Source of the DNA: Hymenobacter roseosalivarius DSM 11622
Lineage (GTDB): Bacteria > Bacteroidota > Bacteroidia > Cytophagales > Hymenobacteraceae
Reading direction: 5' to 3'
Length of the DNA: 64,000 nt
Assembly: GCF_900176135.1 (NCBI RefSeq)
Contig: NZ_FWWW01000082.1
Span: 81,554-145,553, forward strand
Below, piece after piece: positions 33,743 to 43,500 of this stretch (positions are counted from its first letter, which is position 1; each line of letters begins with the position of its first letter). The notes beneath the pieces are model-generated. The model was not told the DNA's origin. It worked only from the letters and a program-made list of their open reading frames with translations, and did not search any database. The translations under genes were made by a program, and so were the position numbers.

Positions 33743-34414
33743 TTATTTGCTAGCTGCCGTGGCGTGCTGATTGTATTCAGTGATGATAGATAAAGTATTG
33801 CGGTAGCGGTAATTCTTTTCGCCGACAATTACTTTTTGGGCTAATTCGGGATAATCGGCGAGGTACTGGCTCATTTCGGTCGCAAAGTTGAGCCGGCTTA
33901 CTTCCTTTAGTTCGCCGTTGCGGCGCACGTACCAGCGGTTGTTCGTGTAAGCATTCACCAACAGTACGGCCGCGCCGGGTATTGGAACCGGCACAACCCC
34001 GGGTTGAGCGTACGTGAGCAGCTCCACCGGGCCCGTCAGCATGCGCACGCCCAGCACTTTGGATGGTTTGCCTTTACTCAGAATGTTCTCATAGTAGCGT
34101 CTGTGCACGGTCATCGACTGCACTTTTTTTATTTTTAGGGTATATCGCTTTGCTCGCTTTGGTTGTCCGGGAGGCGTAAGGAAGTAGTCAATTTGTGTTC
34201 CGTAGCCCATTAGGGTAGCCGGCAGATATACGCCCGTTAGCTGGGTGCCATCTATCTTGATGAGGTTACCCATATAAAAGGTGTCGCGGAACTTGCCGTA
34301 GCCGCCTTTTATATAGCCAACAGTGTCAGTGGGTGCCACTGACGCTTCCTGAGCTTGGCTGAGAGTAGGAAAGACTAGTGGCAAAATGTAAACGGTGCAA
34401 AAGGTTAGCTTCAT
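33743..34414 (-). CDS. Secreted protein of unknown function
   Basis: The 223-residue protein has an N-terminal signal peptide ending near Ser-Gln-Ala-Gln and no other membrane segment. The mature part is rich in Tyr, Lys, Val and Thr with alternating beta-strand-like stretches, including Ala-Gln-Pro-Gly-Val-Val-Pro-Val-Pro-Ile-Pro-Gly and a Trp-Tyr-Val-Arg-Arg segment near the end. I do not recognise the family. It probably acts in the periplasm or at the surface. It appears to stand alone. Confidence 0.55.
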   Translation of the reverse strand: MKLTFCTVYILPLVFPTLSQAQEASVAPTDTVGYIKGGYGKFRDTFYMGNLIKIDGTQLTGVYLPATLMGYGTQIDYFLTPPGQPKRAKRYTLKIKKVQSMTVHRRYYENILSKGKPSKVLGVRMLTGPVELLTYAQPGVVPVPIPGAAVLLVNAYTNNRWYVRRNGELKEVSRLNFATEMSQYLADYPELAQKVIVGEKNYRYRNTLSIITEYNQHATAASK

Positions 34415-34536
34415 AAAGCAAAAGTGTAAAAAGAAAGTAAACCTATAGGCTATTTAAAATGCTTGAATAAGCAAGCTAAAATGCTATGAATAAATAAGTT
34501 GAGAAGATTTTATTAGAAATTTGTACTTTTTCGTAG

Positions 34537-36402
34537 TTATACGCTCCACAGTTGCAACCCCAGCCATCCATACGACCCTAATACCGTTGCCACCAGGCCC
34601 AGGGCGCCATAGGTGAGTAGCAGGTACCAGGCCACCACGCGGCTGCGAAACAGGTGGAAGCGGCGCACCGTCAAAATCAGGCCCCAGAGGGTGAGCACGG
34701 TAAAGGCCAGCGGCGCGACGAAGAGCAGGACGCTTTGGACGCTCACGCGCCCGGCCGCCGCCACATTGCCCCCCAGACTACCCAGGGCAAACCCAAGAGC
34801 TACCAGCGCCACCGTGGCCAGCAGCGGCAGCAGACGTGGTAGCAACTGGGGGCGGGGCAGCTGTCGGCGCACGGCATAAATCAGCCAGACCAACCCGGCC
34901 ACGCTGGACGTGGTAGCCAGCAAGATGCTGACCCAAAACAAGGTGGGCGGCAGCCACCACCAGATGCCCGCTTTGAGGGAGTAGCCCTGGGGCGAAATCA
35001 GCACCGGCTCGCCGTCGTGGTCGCGGGTGAGAGCCACGCTCGGCCGCAGCTGGCCGCTGGGGCGAAAGGTGAGCGGGCCGGTAGCCAAGAGGGTATCGGG
35101 GTCGCCGATCAGGGGCTGCAGGGTGAGCAGCTGCCCGCGGCGCTCCAAGGAAATGCCCCCCAGCAGGTGGCTGCTGAAGCCGAGCAGCGCGTTGCGGGGC
35201 GCCGCGTCCTGGTAGTGGCCCAGATAAGGGGCGAGGGCCGTTGTATCGAGGGCCAGCACGGACGGCGGGGGCGGGGTGAGCTGGTCGCGCAGCAGAAACT
35301 CCCGAACCAGGGTACTGATGCTGGTGAGCGGCTGGGCACCGTTGTTGGAAAGGGCGTAGCCCAAGCCTAGCTCCCGGTTGTAGGCAAAAAGGGAGATGAA
35401 CCCTTCGATGCCCCCATTGTGCCCCCGAAACGTGGCTTTACCTTTCCGGTTGATGAGCATGTTGGCCAGGCCGTAGCCGGTTTGCAGGCCGGCACGGGCT
35501 TCGAGGGGGCTGTGCACGGTTTCCATCTCGCGCAGACTGGTAGGCTGGAGCAGGGCCGTGCCGTCGGGCGTGCGGAAGTCGCGGAGGAAGAACTGCACCC
35601 AGCGGGCCATATCGATGGCCGAGGCGCTCAGGGAGCCCGCCGGACCCGCATAAATGGGCAGCAACGACACGGGCTGATAGCCACCATCGGCATACGCATA
35701 CCCCCGCGCCAGCCGCGAATCTGACTCGGGGCGCAGGGTCGCGGTAGCATCGGGCATACCCAAGGGGCGCAGCACGTTCTTAGCGAGGGAGTGCTCGTAG
35801 GGCTCCCCGCTCAGCTTTTCGAGCAGATAGCCCGCCACCAGATAGCCGGGGTTGGAGTACGACATCCGCTCGCCGGGCCGCCAGCGGCAGCGCAGCTCCT
35901 CGCGGAAAATCTGGACCACGGCCGCGCCCCGTGGGTCGGTGGGCGTGGTGTTGTACACATGGTTGAAATGCATATCGTCGAAGCCGGCGGTATGCTCCAG
36001 CACATGCACCACGCGCACCGGGTCGGTGGCTTCCCAGGGGTTATCGATGGGAACCTCGGGGGTAATTTTGCGCAGCTCATCGTTGAGGCTCAACTTGCCC
36101 TGCTCCACCAATTGCAGCAGTCCTACCGCCACAAACGACTTGGTAACCGACCCCACCCGAAACAGCGTGTGCGGCGTCACGGGCTGCTTTTTCTCAACAT
36201 CGGCCAGGCCCAGCCCGCCCGCGTACAGCACCGAGTCGCGGGTAATCAAGGTGAGCAGCAGCCCCGGAATATGCTCGCGCCGCATGATGCGCTTAATGGA
36301 ATCGGTCAGCTGCGGAATGGTGGTAATCGGCCGGGTCGGGCGCTGGGCCTGGGCGGCCAAGCAAGACCCCAGCAGCGCCAGGAACAGAAGTAGCTTTTTC
36401 AC
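34537..36402 (-). CDS. Serine beta-lactamase-fold hydrolase with a C-terminal membrane domain
   Basis: The 621-residue protein has a signal peptide and a class C beta-lactamase-like domain: Ser-Val-Thr-Lys as the catalytic Ser-x-x-Lys, Tyr-Ser-Asn as the Tyr-x-Asn element and His-Asn-Gly-Gly in place of Lys-Thr-Gly. This is the pattern of serine hydrolases, D-aminopeptidases and esterases. After about residue 480 come roughly four hydrophobic helices, so the enzyme domain is held at the membrane facing the periplasm. Real beta-lactamase activity is not implied. The gene is separate from the AsmA gene by a 392-bp repeat-bearing gap. Confidence 0.8.
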   Translation of the reverse strand: MKKLLLFLALLGSCLAAQAQRPTRPITTIPQLTDSIKRIMRREHIPGLLLTLITRDSVLYAGGLGLADVEKKQPVTPHTLFRVGSVTKSFVAVGLLQLVEQGKLSLNDELRKITPEVPIDNPWEATDPVRVVHVLEHTAGFDDMHFNHVYNTTPTDPRGAAVVQIFREELRCRWRPGERMSYSNPGYLVAGYLLEKLSGEPYEHSLAKNVLRPLGMPDATATLRPESDSRLARGYAYADGGYQPVSLLPIYAGPAGSLSASAIDMARWVQFFLRDFRTPDGTALLQPTSLREMETVHSPLEARAGLQTGYGLANMLINRKGKATFRGHNGGIEGFISLFAYNRELGLGYALSNNGAQPLTSISTLVREFLLRDQLTPPPPSVLALDTTALAPYLGHYQDAAPRNALLGFSSHLLGGISLERRGQLLTLQPLIGDPDTLLATGPLTFRPSGQLRPSVALTRDHDGEPVLISPQGYSLKAGIWWWLPPTLFWVSILLATTSSVAGLVWLIYAVRRQLPRPQLLPRLLPLLATVALVALGFALGSLGGNVAAAGRVSVQSVLLFVAPLAFTVLTLWGLILTVRRFHLFRSRVVAWYLLLTYGALGLVATVLGSYGWLGLQLWSV

Positions 36403-36643
36403 GATGAGCGCGGAGGAAACAGATATTTGCGCTGGAAGATAGCGGTTTGTCTATTTAAACAAACGCAGAATGATGAGGCAGCTGATATAAGGACTAAGAA
36501 ACTGGCTGCGGCTATCTGGGGGGCTTTTTTGGATAAGGATGACAGGTTGAACAACGTCAGCAACGACGAGACGCAACTATGCGTCTCTACAGTGGGGTAC
36601 TATCCAGAGGGAAACTGGCATATTGGATTCAAACTATCTAGTC

Positions 36644-36734
36644 GTCACGCAGAGCAGAGCGAAGCATCTCGCGTGTTTGGTTAATTACAATTGCACCATC
36701 AGCGCGCGAGATGCTTCGCTCTGCTCTGCATGAC
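36644..36734. repeat. REP-like hairpin
   Basis: GTCACGCAGAGCAGAGCGAAGCATCTCGCG at the left pairs with its near-complement ending at 36734. The outer stem (AGAGCAGAGC) differs from that at 20769 but is matched on the other arm, so it is compensated. Just to the left, a GAGACGCA hairpin lies at 36568-36587 and a CTGGGGGGC copy at 36516. Together these fill the 392-bp gap between the hydrolase and AsmA genes. Confidence 0.8.
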
Positions 36735-36794
36735 AGACGACGCGGATAGCACTTGAGGGAATAAGAGACGCGCTTCAAATGCAGCAAATGCCCC

Positions 36795-39700
36795 CTACGG
36801 CCGCAAAAGCCGCAGCGTCGTATCCAGAGGCTGGGTCAGGAGCAGCTGCCGGGCCTGCTGGCGCAGGGCTTCCTGCTGCTGCTGCTGTTCGGCTTTCTTG
36901 AACAGACGCACCTTATAGGGCTGGCCGGCAGCGGGGCGGTGCAGGTTGATAACCGTAGGCCGGCCCCGGGAGCTGCGGATCAGGCGACCCTGCTGGATGC
37001 GCTCGACGCGCTTTTTGTTATCGCCAAACAGCACCTGCAATGGATTGAGGCTTACGTACAGGTTGGCGCGCCCATCGAGTTGGTAGTAGCCACTGACTTC
37101 GAGGTTGCTCAGGTTGCTGTTCAGGCGCAGACTCGGAATTAGCACCTGTCCATCGTGCAGCAGAAACCGCGTGCTGACGGGCTCAAAAAACAGGTGACTG
37201 GTACGCTCCGTTTTCATAAACTTCAGCGCCTCCGTAAATACGTCCACGTTCAGCAGCTCCAGGTTGCGGATATCCGTCTTGAGGTAACCTAAGGTGGTGG
37301 CAAATACGGGCAGGAAAGTTGAGTCGAGGTCGGTGTGGAGGTCGGCGGCGCAGCGCAGGGTGCCGCGCACGTTGTGGCCGTCGAGCAGGTTGATGTTCAT
37401 ATCGGTGAGCGTGGTAAACAGCTCCGGCAGGGCAATGTCCTCCAGCTGCGTCTGGACTTGCAGGGGATGGTGGTTCTGCCCAGTATTGGTGAGCATACGT
37501 CCGCGCAGCTTCACCCGGCCCTGAAACGCATTCAGGGAGCATTCTTCCAGTACCGCCTCGCCCTCCCGCAGCCGCGACACCAGCCGAAACCGCGTGCCGC
37601 GCACCGCCGCGTACTGCACCTGGTCGGCCCGCACGCGCACCACGGCGCTCAGAATACCATTAGAAAGCAGCGACTTGTCGCGGGGAGTGCCGTTGGCAGA
37701 TGCGGCCGGTCGCTTTCGGTGGCTAGCGCCCTGAGACGACTGGGGGGTATTTTCTTCCTTCGCGTCCAGGCCGGCCAGCATTTGCAGCAGCTGCTGCACA
37801 TCGAGGGTCGCGTAGCGCAGATCGAGAGTCGCGTTGGCGGCCTGGACGCGGGTGCCTGCCACGCGCACCGTGGCCGTGGCTTTGCCGATGCCGCCCCGGG
37901 TAGTGGCGAAGTTGAGGTAAGGCATTTGCAGCGAGCTGCCCGTCTTTTCCAGGCGCAGCCGCAGGTTTCGAATGTTTTCGCCGGCAGAGAGCTGCATAGC
38001 ATCGATCGTGCAGGTAACGTAGCCGTTGGCAGCCAGCAGCAGCTCGCGCAGGGCCGGACTGGCGGGCTCCTTGGTCGAGCGCTGGGGCGGGCGCGCCGCG
38101 TGCCGAATCAGGTTCTGATAGTTGAGCTGACCGTATTTTACCGTCAGCTCGAAACGGATGGGAGCTACCTGCTGGGTCGTGTCGGAGGGCCAGGAAGCCC
38201 GGCCGCTCACGTCGGCACCCCACACCTGGGCGCGCATGTTATCGAGCTGCACGCGGCGGCCATCGTGGCGCACGGTCACGGCCAGGCGGTTGATGGTATC
38301 GGCGGGCAGCAGCAGCCGGTCGCAGCGCAAGCCCACGTTCAGGCGCAACCCCGGCGGAAACATGCTCATGTCCAGTTGCCCGGACTTAGTCGGTACGGAG
38401 GAGGTGGCGCGGGCGGGGCCCGTAGCCACGGGCCGCAGCAGCTCGCGCACGCGGTCCAGGCGCACCTCATCAACGGCAAAGTTGCCGGTAATCTCGGTGG
38501 TCGGGTGCCGCTTGGTCAGATAATCCAGCAGATGCGTAGTAGTAGCCGTGGCCCGAAACCGCATGCCATCCAGTACCCCCGTCGCATTGGTGAGGTGCCA
38601 GCGGCTGTCCTGCAAACCCACCCGCACGTTTACGCCCGAGAAGTTTGCCCCCCGGTCAAGCAGCACGAAGGAAGCATCGCGCAACGTCACCGCGCCCCGC
38701 ACCGACAGGCTATCCAAGTAAAGCGGCATATTGCGATCCGACTGCGGCGGCAGTGGCCCGCGCAGCTGAAGATCAAGCTCGGCCGTGCCGCGCCGGGCCC
38801 GCAACAACTCCGGGGCCACCACGGTCGCCAGCTCCGGCAGCTCCGTACGCCCGATCAGCTGCCCAGTCAGAAACGGGCGGGTAAAGTCACGAATGGAGAG
38901 GGCCACGTCGAGCCACCCCGGCGTGGTGTGAATGCGGCAGTGGTCGAGGGTGAGGGTAGTGGTTTTGGGCGTATGGCCAGGGCCGTTGTCGTAGGTGCCG
39001 GCCATATCCCAGCGCTTGATGTGGCGGGTGGTATCGGGCCAGGTAAGCTGGGCGTCGCGCAGCGCAAACCGCAGCACGTTGCGCGGCCGGAAGGTAGGGC
39101 CGCTCAGCCCCCGGATGGTATAGCGAATATGGGCTTTGCTGGGGCTGGTAGCGCCTTCTACGACGGGCCGCAAGCTCAGCGGCAGCGCGAGGCGCAGCAC
39201 ATCGGGCAGGGGCTGGGTGCCCGCAAACCGAAAGTCGAGCTCGGTGCCCGCCTGGCCGGGCTTCACGGTATGCGTACCGCTGATCTGTACGGTGTCGCCG
39301 TTGAGGGTGGCCCGCGTGTGATGAACGTAGCCCTGACGCCTGCGAAAGTCGTAGCGGTAATTAGCCCAGGCCCGCACCGGCTCACTGGCAAACAGCGGTT
39401 CGGAGGTAGAGCCCAGACGTTCAATCCGCCCATCGAGAGTGCCGGCCATGCGCAGCACGCCTCCCCGCACATACGCCCGCAGCCGGGCTTGCCGCACCTG
39501 GGCGGCAAACAAGCCATCGGTATAGTCGTTGCGGGTAATGATGCGGAAGTTGTTGATAAGTAACACGTCCAGCTTCAGATTCATCTTCGGCGCTGAGCCC
39601 GGCCCCTGCTTGCGCTGGCCCTTGCGCCCCAGGCTCCAGCTGCGCCCCAGCGAATCGACCCGCTCCTGCATGACTACGTCAGTAATAGTGAGCTGCGTGA

Positions 39701-40031
39701 CGTACACCTGCCGCCGCAGCAGTTCGCGCAGTGAAAGCCGCATATCGACCCGCGCGATGCGCAGCACCTGCAAGGGCTGCTGGTGCGCGGAGTCGGTCAG
39801 GCTTACGCCCACCAAAGATGCCGTAACATGGGGAAAGTCGCGCCAGGGTGAAATAGTAACTTCAAACGGCGCCAGCACCAGCGCCGAATTCTGCTCGTGT
39901 TGCCTGCGTACCCACTGTTCCACGCGCCGCTGCCCAAAGCCGCTGCCCACCAACGCGGCCACCAGCCCCAGCGCAAGTACTATCAGCAAGAATACAACAA
40001 CCAGTAAGCGCCGAAGCCAACTCCATTTCAT
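36795..40031 (-). CDS. Giant AsmA-family protein
   Basis: The 1078-residue protein has a short cytoplasmic N-terminus, one strong membrane helix at about residues 9-30 (Leu-Leu-Val-Val-Val-Phe-Leu-Leu-Ile-Val), then a very long periplasmic part of repeated beta strands that ends in an AsmA_2-like C-terminal region with Leu-Asn-Pro-Leu-Gln-Val-Leu. AsmA-like proteins form bridge-like beta grooves that carry lipids between the inner and outer membranes. The C-terminus is rich in Gln and Arg (Glu-Gln-Gln-Gln-Gln-Gln). A long opposite-strand frame here is a codon-bias shadow. Confidence 0.8.
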   Translation of the reverse strand: MKWSWLRRLLVVVFLLIVLALGLVAALVGSGFGQRRVEQWVRRQHEQNSALVLAPFEVTISPWRDFPHVTASLVGVSLTDSAHQQPLQVLRIARVDMRLSLRELLRRQVYVTQLTITDVVMQERVDSLGRSWSLGRKGQRKQGPGSAPKMNLKLDVLLINNFRIITRNDYTDGLFAAQVRQARLRAYVRGGVLRMAGTLDGRIERLGSTSEPLFASEPVRAWANYRYDFRRRQGYVHHTRATLNGDTVQISGTHTVKPGQAGTELDFRFAGTQPLPDVLRLALPLSLRPVVEGATSPSKAHIRYTIRGLSGPTFRPRNVLRFALRDAQLTWPDTTRHIKRWDMAGTYDNGPGHTPKTTTLTLDHCRIHTTPGWLDVALSIRDFTRPFLTGQLIGRTELPELATVVAPELLRARRGTAELDLQLRGPLPPQSDRNMPLYLDSLSVRGAVTLRDASFVLLDRGANFSGVNVRVGLQDSRWHLTNATGVLDGMRFRATATTTHLLDYLTKRHPTTEITGNFAVDEVRLDRVRELLRPVATGPARATSSVPTKSGQLDMSMFPPGLRLNVGLRCDRLLLPADTINRLAVTVRHDGRRVQLDNMRAQVWGADVSGRASWPSDTTQQVAPIRFELTVKYGQLNYQNLIRHAARPPQRSTKEPASPALRELLLAANGYVTCTIDAMQLSAGENIRNLRLRLEKTGSSLQMPYLNFATTRGGIGKATATVRVAGTRVQAANATLDLRYATLDVQQLLQMLAGLDAKEENTPQSSQGASHRKRPAASANGTPRDKSLLSNGILSAVVRVRADQVQYAAVRGTRFRLVSRLREGEAVLEECSLNAFQGRVKLRGRMLTNTGQNHHPLQVQTQLEDIALPELFTTLTDMNINLLDGHNVRGTLRCAADLHTDLDSTFLPVFATTLGYLKTDIRNLELLNVDVFTEALKFMKTERTSHLFFEPVSTRFLLHDGQVLIPSLRLNSNLSNLEVSGYYQLDGRANLYVSLNPLQVLFGDNKKRVERIQQGRLIRSSRGRPTVINLHRPAAGQPYKVRLFKKAEQQQQQEALRQQARQLLLTQPLDTTLRLLRP

Positions 40032-40200
40032 AAAGAATGCCGCTCCTGTTGCGACTACACGGCTAGTTACGAATAATGACGGGTTGCTGACTAGTTGAGC
40101 TTGTATTGGGTTAAGGAAGGTGGGAGGTAAGATAGATAAGTCTTGCCCAAGATCGACAAATAAGGTGCACAGTAACTTATAAGAACTTCATGTAGATAAG

Positions 40201-40448
40201 ACCGTTATGCAGAGCGGCAGCGAAGCAGCTCACATGCAGTCGTTGTCAAGGTAATTTTCAACCCAACTGTCATCCTGACGAAGGAAAGACCTTATGCCCG
40301 ATGAACAGCTAGAATAGCAACGCCTCGTGCTGGCAGGAGTAGGTCCTTCGTCAACGCAGGATGAACGATAACTGGAGACAACTGCTTTGGGAAATTACCA
40401 TTGCAACGTCAGCACGCGAGCTGCTTCGCTGCCGCTCTGCATGACGGT
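40201..40448. repeat. Nested REP-like double hairpin
   Basis: The outer arms (left near 40201-40236, right near 40413-40448) carry GCAGAGCGGCAGCGAAGC and its complement. The loop holds an inner imperfect hairpin from about 40268 to 40366 with TCCTGACGAAGG and matching CCTTCGTCAACGCAGGA. This is the same two-level arrangement as at 8171-8416. It lies between the AsmA and ATPase genes. Confidence 0.75.
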
Positions 40449-40511
40449 CTTTTTGATTGAGTTAGGGTGGCAACATCCGCACGCGAGTTGATTCAACAGC
40501 TTCTAAACGTA

Positions 40512-43500
40512 CTATTCCCGCTTCAACGCCTCCCGAATTCCACTCAGTCCCCCGGCGATATTCTCCATCTGAGTGAGCACCTGGCTGAGTTGGCCGCCGC
40601 TGCTGGTGCGCAGGTTGCGGCGAAAGGTGTCTTTGATGGCTTCCCAGCGCTCGGCTTCGGTGGGGGTGAGCCAGCCCAACAGCTCGCGGAGCTTGAGCAA
40701 GTTTGCTTCAGTCCCGCTCGTCAGGGTTTGGGCTTCGTTTTCGTAGTGGGTGAGCAGGAGGGTGCGGGTTTCTTCGTCGTTCATCACGGGGCGCACCTTT
40801 TCGGCCAGCTTGCTCATGTTGCGGTAAGAGCCTTGCAACTTGAAGGGCGGCTCGGTGCGATACTCGTTGGCCTGGGCGGCGGAGCGAATATATTCCTCGT
40901 TCACGCGCGCTACCACGTCGCGGATACGCAGCAGTTTTTGCAGCACGGCCACGTACTCGTTTACTTCTTCCGGCGAGTGGTTGCCAGTGAGGTTGAGCCC
41001 GGTGCCGTCGCCGGTCTGGGCCAGACGGATGAGCGGGTGTACGTCGGCCAAATTGCCCCCCAGCCGGCTCAGCACGGCGTTGCTGGTCAGCGCGTTTTCG
41101 AGGTAGCTCAGGTGGAACACGTCAGCCGTATCGCCGATGATGTCGCCGAGGTTGTAGATGTCGGCGCGGTTGGCGAGCATGTCGGGGATGCGGAACTGCT
41201 CGCCGCTCTCGGTGTAGGGATTGCCGGCCATTACCACGCACACTTTGCGCCCCCGAAAGTCGTAGGTTTTGGCCCGGCCCTGGTACACGCCCTCAATCTT
41301 GCGCTGAGCGTCGCAGAGGGAAATAAACTTCTGCAGAAACTCCGGATTGCAGTGCTGAATATCGTCCAGATAAATCATCACGTTGTCGCCCATCTCAAAG
41401 GCCAGATTCAGCTTCAATAGCTCCTCCCGCGCCCCGGAATTAGGTGCCTGGGCCGGGTCCACGCTTGTCACGGCGTGTCCGATTGCCGGTCCGTTGATTT
41501 TCATAAAAATTAGCCCTAACCGATTGGCTACGTACTCCATGAGCGTAGTTTTGCCGTAGCCGGGCGGCGACACCAGCAGCAGCAGGCCCATCAGATCGGT
41601 GCGCTTGCCCTCGCCCGCCGTCCCGATTTGCTTGGCGAGGTTGGCACCAATTAGAGGCAAATACACCTCATCAATCAGCTTGTTGCGCACGAAAGACGAA
41701 AGCACACGGGGCCGGAACTCCGACAAGCGCAAGTCGGCGGTGAAACGGGCCAGCAGCTCCTTTTTTAGCTCCAAAAACGCCTCAAACTGCGACACAACCA
41801 TGTTGGTAAAGTGGCGCAGGCGGCGACGAAATTCAGGAAAGTTCAGTGTATACTTCCGTTCCTGAATGTGCGGGTGACTGCCCTGCAAACCAGTCAGCGT
41901 TTCGCGCAGGGGCGTGCGAATAATCTGCTGGGGCGCGTAGCCGCCCGTAGCCAACAATACCGCGCACTCGTCGCGGTACCCATGCAGCCCCGCCGCCGCC
42001 TCACCCTGGCGCAGAAACGCGTGGAGCCACTGCCGGATCAGCTCCACCTGCGCGGTCGGCTGTTCCGCCAATCCCGCCACCGATGCAGAGTACGCCTCCG
42101 TGGCCCGCCGCTCCTGCAAAGACCGCTGAAACAATTGATATAATTGGGCGGCTTCGTCGGCAATAACGAAGGGATGAGTGATTAGCTTTTGGTTGCTGGT
42201 TTTTGGTTTTTGGTCGTTGTCAGCTGTTAGCTTGGTGGTAGGTAAACTGGTAATTGTTAACTGTTCATTGTTAATTGACCTTGTCAGCTCGTGGAATAGA
42301 TACTCGCCGGCTTCGGTCAGGCTGGGGGGCAAAAATAGGCCGGTAGTCGCGGCAAACTCGGTAATGGCTTGTTGCAGCTCCGCCATCAGGCCCGCGAATT
42401 CGCGCGAGTCGGGGAATACTTGCAGCAATACCGCGATGCCCTGCATCTGACGCTGCCAGGTGGCTTTGCGGTCCTGGGGGGCAAATTTCTGCCAAAACAG
42501 GGCGGCGGCGGCGCGCACGTCGGTCGGGTAACGCAGTAAATTGGCGGTGCGGGTGAGGCGCACCAGGGCTTCCAGCAACAGAGCCGCGTCGTGGTCGTGC
42601 ACGCCTTTGAGGTAGCCTTCGGCGTAGCGCGGGGCCATAAACTGCTGCACGTGCGTAGTCAGCTCGGCGGTGGTCAGGTGGGCTAGCTCGGTCAGCGACA
42701 GCACAGCCGGAACACCATCATGGGCCGGCGCAGGCTGAGCGGCGGCCTGGAGAATAAGCCAGGCCAGATATTCGCCCCGGTACACTTCCTGATTTTCTGA
42801 TACCACCGTCTGGTCCCACACGGCGCGGGCCGCGAGGAAAGCGGGCTCGGTTATTTTCTGGAAAAAATTAGTGCCCGTGAGGTGATAATGTAGGTCGCCA
42901 TCGCGCAGCACCATGGTCAGTTCCAGGGGCTGGGTATTTACGGTGAAGGCGTAGGGGCCGAACTTGAGCGCCTGGCCGCCGTCCACGAATAGCTCGGCGC
43001 GGTCTTTCAGCTGGCGCAGCGCGTCTTCTTTCACCGTTTTGAGGCGGCTTTGCAAGTCATCGGCCTTCACCGGGTCGCCGAGGGCCAGCAAATCCCGCAC
43101 CGTTTGCCGGACTTTCTCCACCATCAGATCAGCCGCGAAATAGCCGTTAATTTCGGCCACCGTCGTCAGTCGGCCTAGGCGGGTTTGCACGGCTTTCAGC
43201 ACACGCTCCGCCGATTGGAGCAGACTGGAAGCACGTTGGTTGCGCGCTTCCACCAGGCTCACCTTGCGCGACTCGAACGCCTCGTATACTTCCTCGCGCC
43301 GGGTGGACAGCTGGGCCAGAAACTCATCGAACTCAGGAAATTTGCCCCCCAGCTCTTCCAATTGCACCTGCAGTTTGGTGCTGTACTCCTCGCACTTAGC
43401 CGGCGTGTCGCTCAGGTCCAGGTAGTTGACCAACGCCTGCTCCAGCAGCTTCATTTGTGCCGAGAACTCCGCCTGCGCCTCCGTGCCGGCCAGGGCATGC

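Noticed and set aside
34537..36402. True antibiotic-resistance beta-lactamase
   Set aside because: The protein has the class C fold motifs, but the long membrane tail and His-Asn-Gly-Gly in place of Lys-Thr-Gly fit general serine hydrolases; resistance cannot be inferred.
37335..39563. 742-codon open frame on the + strand
   Set aside because: It lies fully antisense to the AsmA gene and its translation is rich in His, Gln, Arg and Gly without any fold pattern. It is a shadow caused by high GC at third positions.
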